Assembly (NCBI GenBank): GCA_045807765.1
Contig: JBJMGU010000280.1
Span: forward strand, 1 to 9,074
DNA: 9,074 nucleotides
Direction: 5' to 3'
Source: DATENM01 sp045807765
GTDB taxonomy: Bacteria > Acidobacteriota > Blastocatellia > UBA7656
Shown piece by piece: positions 7,436 to 9,074 of the stretch; position 1 is the stretch's first letter, and every line of letters starts with the position of its first letter. The position numbers were made by a program, and so were the translations under genes. The notes below the pieces were generated by a model. It saw nothing but the letters and a program-made list of their open reading frames with translations, did no database searches and was not told the DNA's origin.

Positions 7436-8884
7436 ATGGCTGTGAGCATCTATGTCCCCACCGCCCTGAGAAATTTCACCGGAGGGAATGAATCGGTCGC
7501 CGTCGAAGCCGGCACCGTCAACGAGGCGCTCGGCGCGCTGATCGCCACGCATCCGAATCTGAAGAAACACCTTTATAACGACGAAGGCCAGTTGCGCCAT
7601 TTCGTCAACGTCTACGTTAACGACGAAGACATTCGCTATCTCGATAAAGGCGAGACGAAGTTGAAAGACGGTGACACCCTGAGCATCGTGCCTTCGATTG
7701 CCGGCGGTGCGGCAGTCATTGAAGACGCTGCCGCGAATGCTGTCGAATTAGATAAGGATGAAATCCTGCGCTACAGCCGCCACCTGATCATGCCGGAGGT
7801 CGCGCTCGAAGGGCAGAAGAAGCTCAAGGCCGCAAAAGTTCTCTGTATCGGCGCGGGCGGGCTCGGCTCGCCGCTGGCGCTCTACCTGGCGGCGGCGGGG
7901 GTTGGCCGCATGGGAATCGTTGACTTCGACGTGGTTGATTTCACCAACCTGCAACGCCAGATCATTCACTCGACGGCTAACGTCGGTCGCCCAAAACTCG
8001 ATTCCGCAAAAGAGCGCATCGCCGAGATCAACCCTTTTGTGCAGGTGGATACTTATGAAGAGGCGCTGACTTCGGAGAACGCGCTCGACCTGTTGCGCGA
8101 TTATGACATTGTCGTGGACGGCACAGACAATTTCCCGACGCGCTATCTCGTGAACGATGCCTGTGTGCTGCTGGGCAAGCCGAATGTGTACGGCTCGATC
8201 TTTCGCTTCGAAGGACAAGCGACGGTCTTTTATGCGAAAGAAGGCCCGTGCTATCGCTGTCTCTACCCCGAGCCGCCGCCGCCGGGGCTGGTGCCGAGTT
8301 GCGCCGAAGGCGGCGTGCTCGGCGTGTTGCCGGGCATCATCGGCGTCATGCAAGCCATCGAAACTGTCAAGCTGATTTTAGGCAAAGGCGAGCCGCTGAT
8401 CGGCAGGCTCGTTTTGTTCGACGCCTTAAAGATGAAGTTCCGCGAGCTGAAATTGCGCAAGAATCCTGACTGCCCGATCTGCGGCATCAATCCGACGATC
8501 ACTGAGCTGATCGATTATCAGGAATTCTGCGGCGTCACCCCGCACGAAGAAGTCAGCGTCGGCAAAGAGTTCGAGATTACTCCCGCCGAGCTGAAAGCCA
8601 GGATGGAGCGCGGCGATGATTTCGTGCTAATCGATGTGCGCGAGCCGGAAGAGTATGCCATCGCCCGCATACCAGGTTCGCGGCTGATTCCGCGCGGCAC
8701 GCTGCCGGAGCGCGTGCATGAGCTGTCGAGCGCCGACGACATCGTCGTTCATTGCAAGAGCGGCGTGCGTAGCGGCATGGCCGTGGACTTTCTGAAACAA
8801 GCCGGCTTCCGCCGCGTCAAGAACCTCGTCGGCGGCATCCTGCGCTGGTCGGACGACGTTGATCCGACCGTGCCGAAGTACTAA
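7436..8884 (+). CDS. moeZ: Fusion: CysO/ThiS-type sulfur carrier + MoeZ-type E1 + rhodanese
   Basis: This 482-residue protein has three modules. Residues 1-91 are a ubiquitin-like sulfur carrier resembling mycobacterial CysO (VPTALRNFTGG, FVNVYVNDEDIRYL, DGDTLSIVPSIAGG), with its terminal Gly-Gly at 90-91. Residues about 106-370 are an adenylating E1 of the MoeB/ThiF family: RYSRHLIMPEV, nucleotide loop GAGGLGSP (139-146), DNFPTRYLVND, zinc pairs Cys272/Cys275 and Cys346/Cys349, and the PSCAEGG cysteine (Cys289). Residues about 380-480 are a rhodanese domain with active-site loop CKSGVRS (Cys440). The E1 should activate a carrier C-terminus with ATP and the rhodanese should load sulfur on it, as MoeZ does for CysO and MoaD. 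The oddity is the carrier joined directly to the E1, leaving its glycine end blocked unless cut. ATG 7436 has an AGGAGA about 7 bases upstream. Partners are the cysteine synthase and JAMM peptidase just upstream. Confidence 0.94.
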   Translation: MAVSIYVPTALRNFTGGNESVAVEAGTVNEALGALIATHPNLKKHLYNDEGQLRHFVNVYVNDEDIRYLDKGETKLKDGDTLSIVPSIAGGAAVIEDAAANAVELDKDEILRYSRHLIMPEVALEGQKKLKAAKVLCIGAGGLGSPLALYLAAAGVGRMGIVDFDVVDFTNLQRQIIHSTANVGRPKLDSAKERIAEINPFVQVDTYEEALTSENALDLLRDYDIVVDGTDNFPTRYLVNDACVLLGKPNVYGSIFRFEGQATVFYAKEGPCYRCLYPEPPPPGLVPSCAEGGVLGVLPGIIGVMQAIETVKLILGKGEPLIGRLVLFDALKMKFRELKLRKNPDCPICGINPTITELIDYQEFCGVTPHEEVSVGKEFEITPAELKARMERGDDFVLIDVREPEEYAIARIPGSRLIPRGTLPERVHELSSADDIVVHCKSGVRSGMAVDFLKQAGFRRVKNLVGGILRWSDDVDPTVPKY

Positions 8885-8890
8885 ACCAGA

Positions 8891-9001
<111 letters not shown>

Positions 9002-9007
9002 TTCCCG

Positions 9008-9074
9008 ATGGCCTCAACCGCACATCACGAAGAATCAAGCGCCCTGCCGCCATCGGTTGTTGAGCGGCTCAAAG
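9008..9074 (+). CDS. Start of a next gene (partial, unidentified)
   Basis: An ATG at 9008 opens a frame that runs to the window edge (MASTAHHEESSALPPSVVERLK...). The composition and codon choice fit the GC-rich neighbours. There is no clear ribosome binding site, because the ATG directly follows the CATCATT array, and 22 codons are too few to name a family. It lies after the terminator and so probably belongs to a new transcript. Confidence 0.45.
   Translation, partial: MASTAHHEESSALPPSVVERLK

Overview
The window looks like a stretch of chromosome from a moderately GC-rich, non-model bacterium. An Acidobacteriota lineage such as Blastocatellia would fit the R/Y/G-rich CBS proteins, the CysM-like protein, the sulfur-carrier/E1/rhodanese fusion and the short-period intergenic inverted repeats. 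This placement is inference; there is no rRNA or marker gene in view.

Left part (1-3044). A complete TPP-riboswitch/thiC unit on the minus strand (riboswitch 2953-3044, thiC 895-2799) runs leftward. Immediately after the thiC stop, in the same direction, lies a small toxin-antitoxin-like pair. It consists of a DUF4258-type toxin reading frame broken by one in-frame TAA (600-893) and an intact YgiT-type zinc-finger antitoxin (335-607). Beyond the pair is a second, diverged copy of the last 52 bases of thiC, in frame with its own stop (268-319), followed by a probable terminator. The pair is therefore bracketed by two copies of the thiC tail, which resembles insertion at a gene 3' end with restoration of that end. 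The far left is AT-richer and may hold the end of a plus-strand gene.

Middle (3172-5601). A minus-strand group, probably an operon, encodes two tandem paralogous proteins with R/Y/G/D-rich disordered N-termini and paired CBS domains, then a small DksA/TraR-family C4 zinc-finger protein. This looks like a stress or energy-sensing set.

Right part (5880-8884). A plus-strand cluster encodes a CysM-like cysteine synthase, a JAMM/Mov34 metallopeptidase (Mec-like), and a single protein joining a CysO/ThiS-type sulfur carrier, a MoeZ-type E1 and a rhodanese. The parts match the mycobacterial CysO-dependent cysteine pathway, but here the carrier's Gly-Gly end is buried in a fusion, so the adjacent JAMM peptidase may be needed to free it. 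The cluster ends in a strong intrinsic terminator, and another plus-strand gene appears to start at 9008.

Four non-coding gaps carry inverted repeats whose arms are built from short tandem 7- or 8-base units. Each has a different unit sequence but the same architecture (2833-2946, 3556-3632, 5811-5845, 8891-9000). This is the most repeated unexplained pattern in the window.
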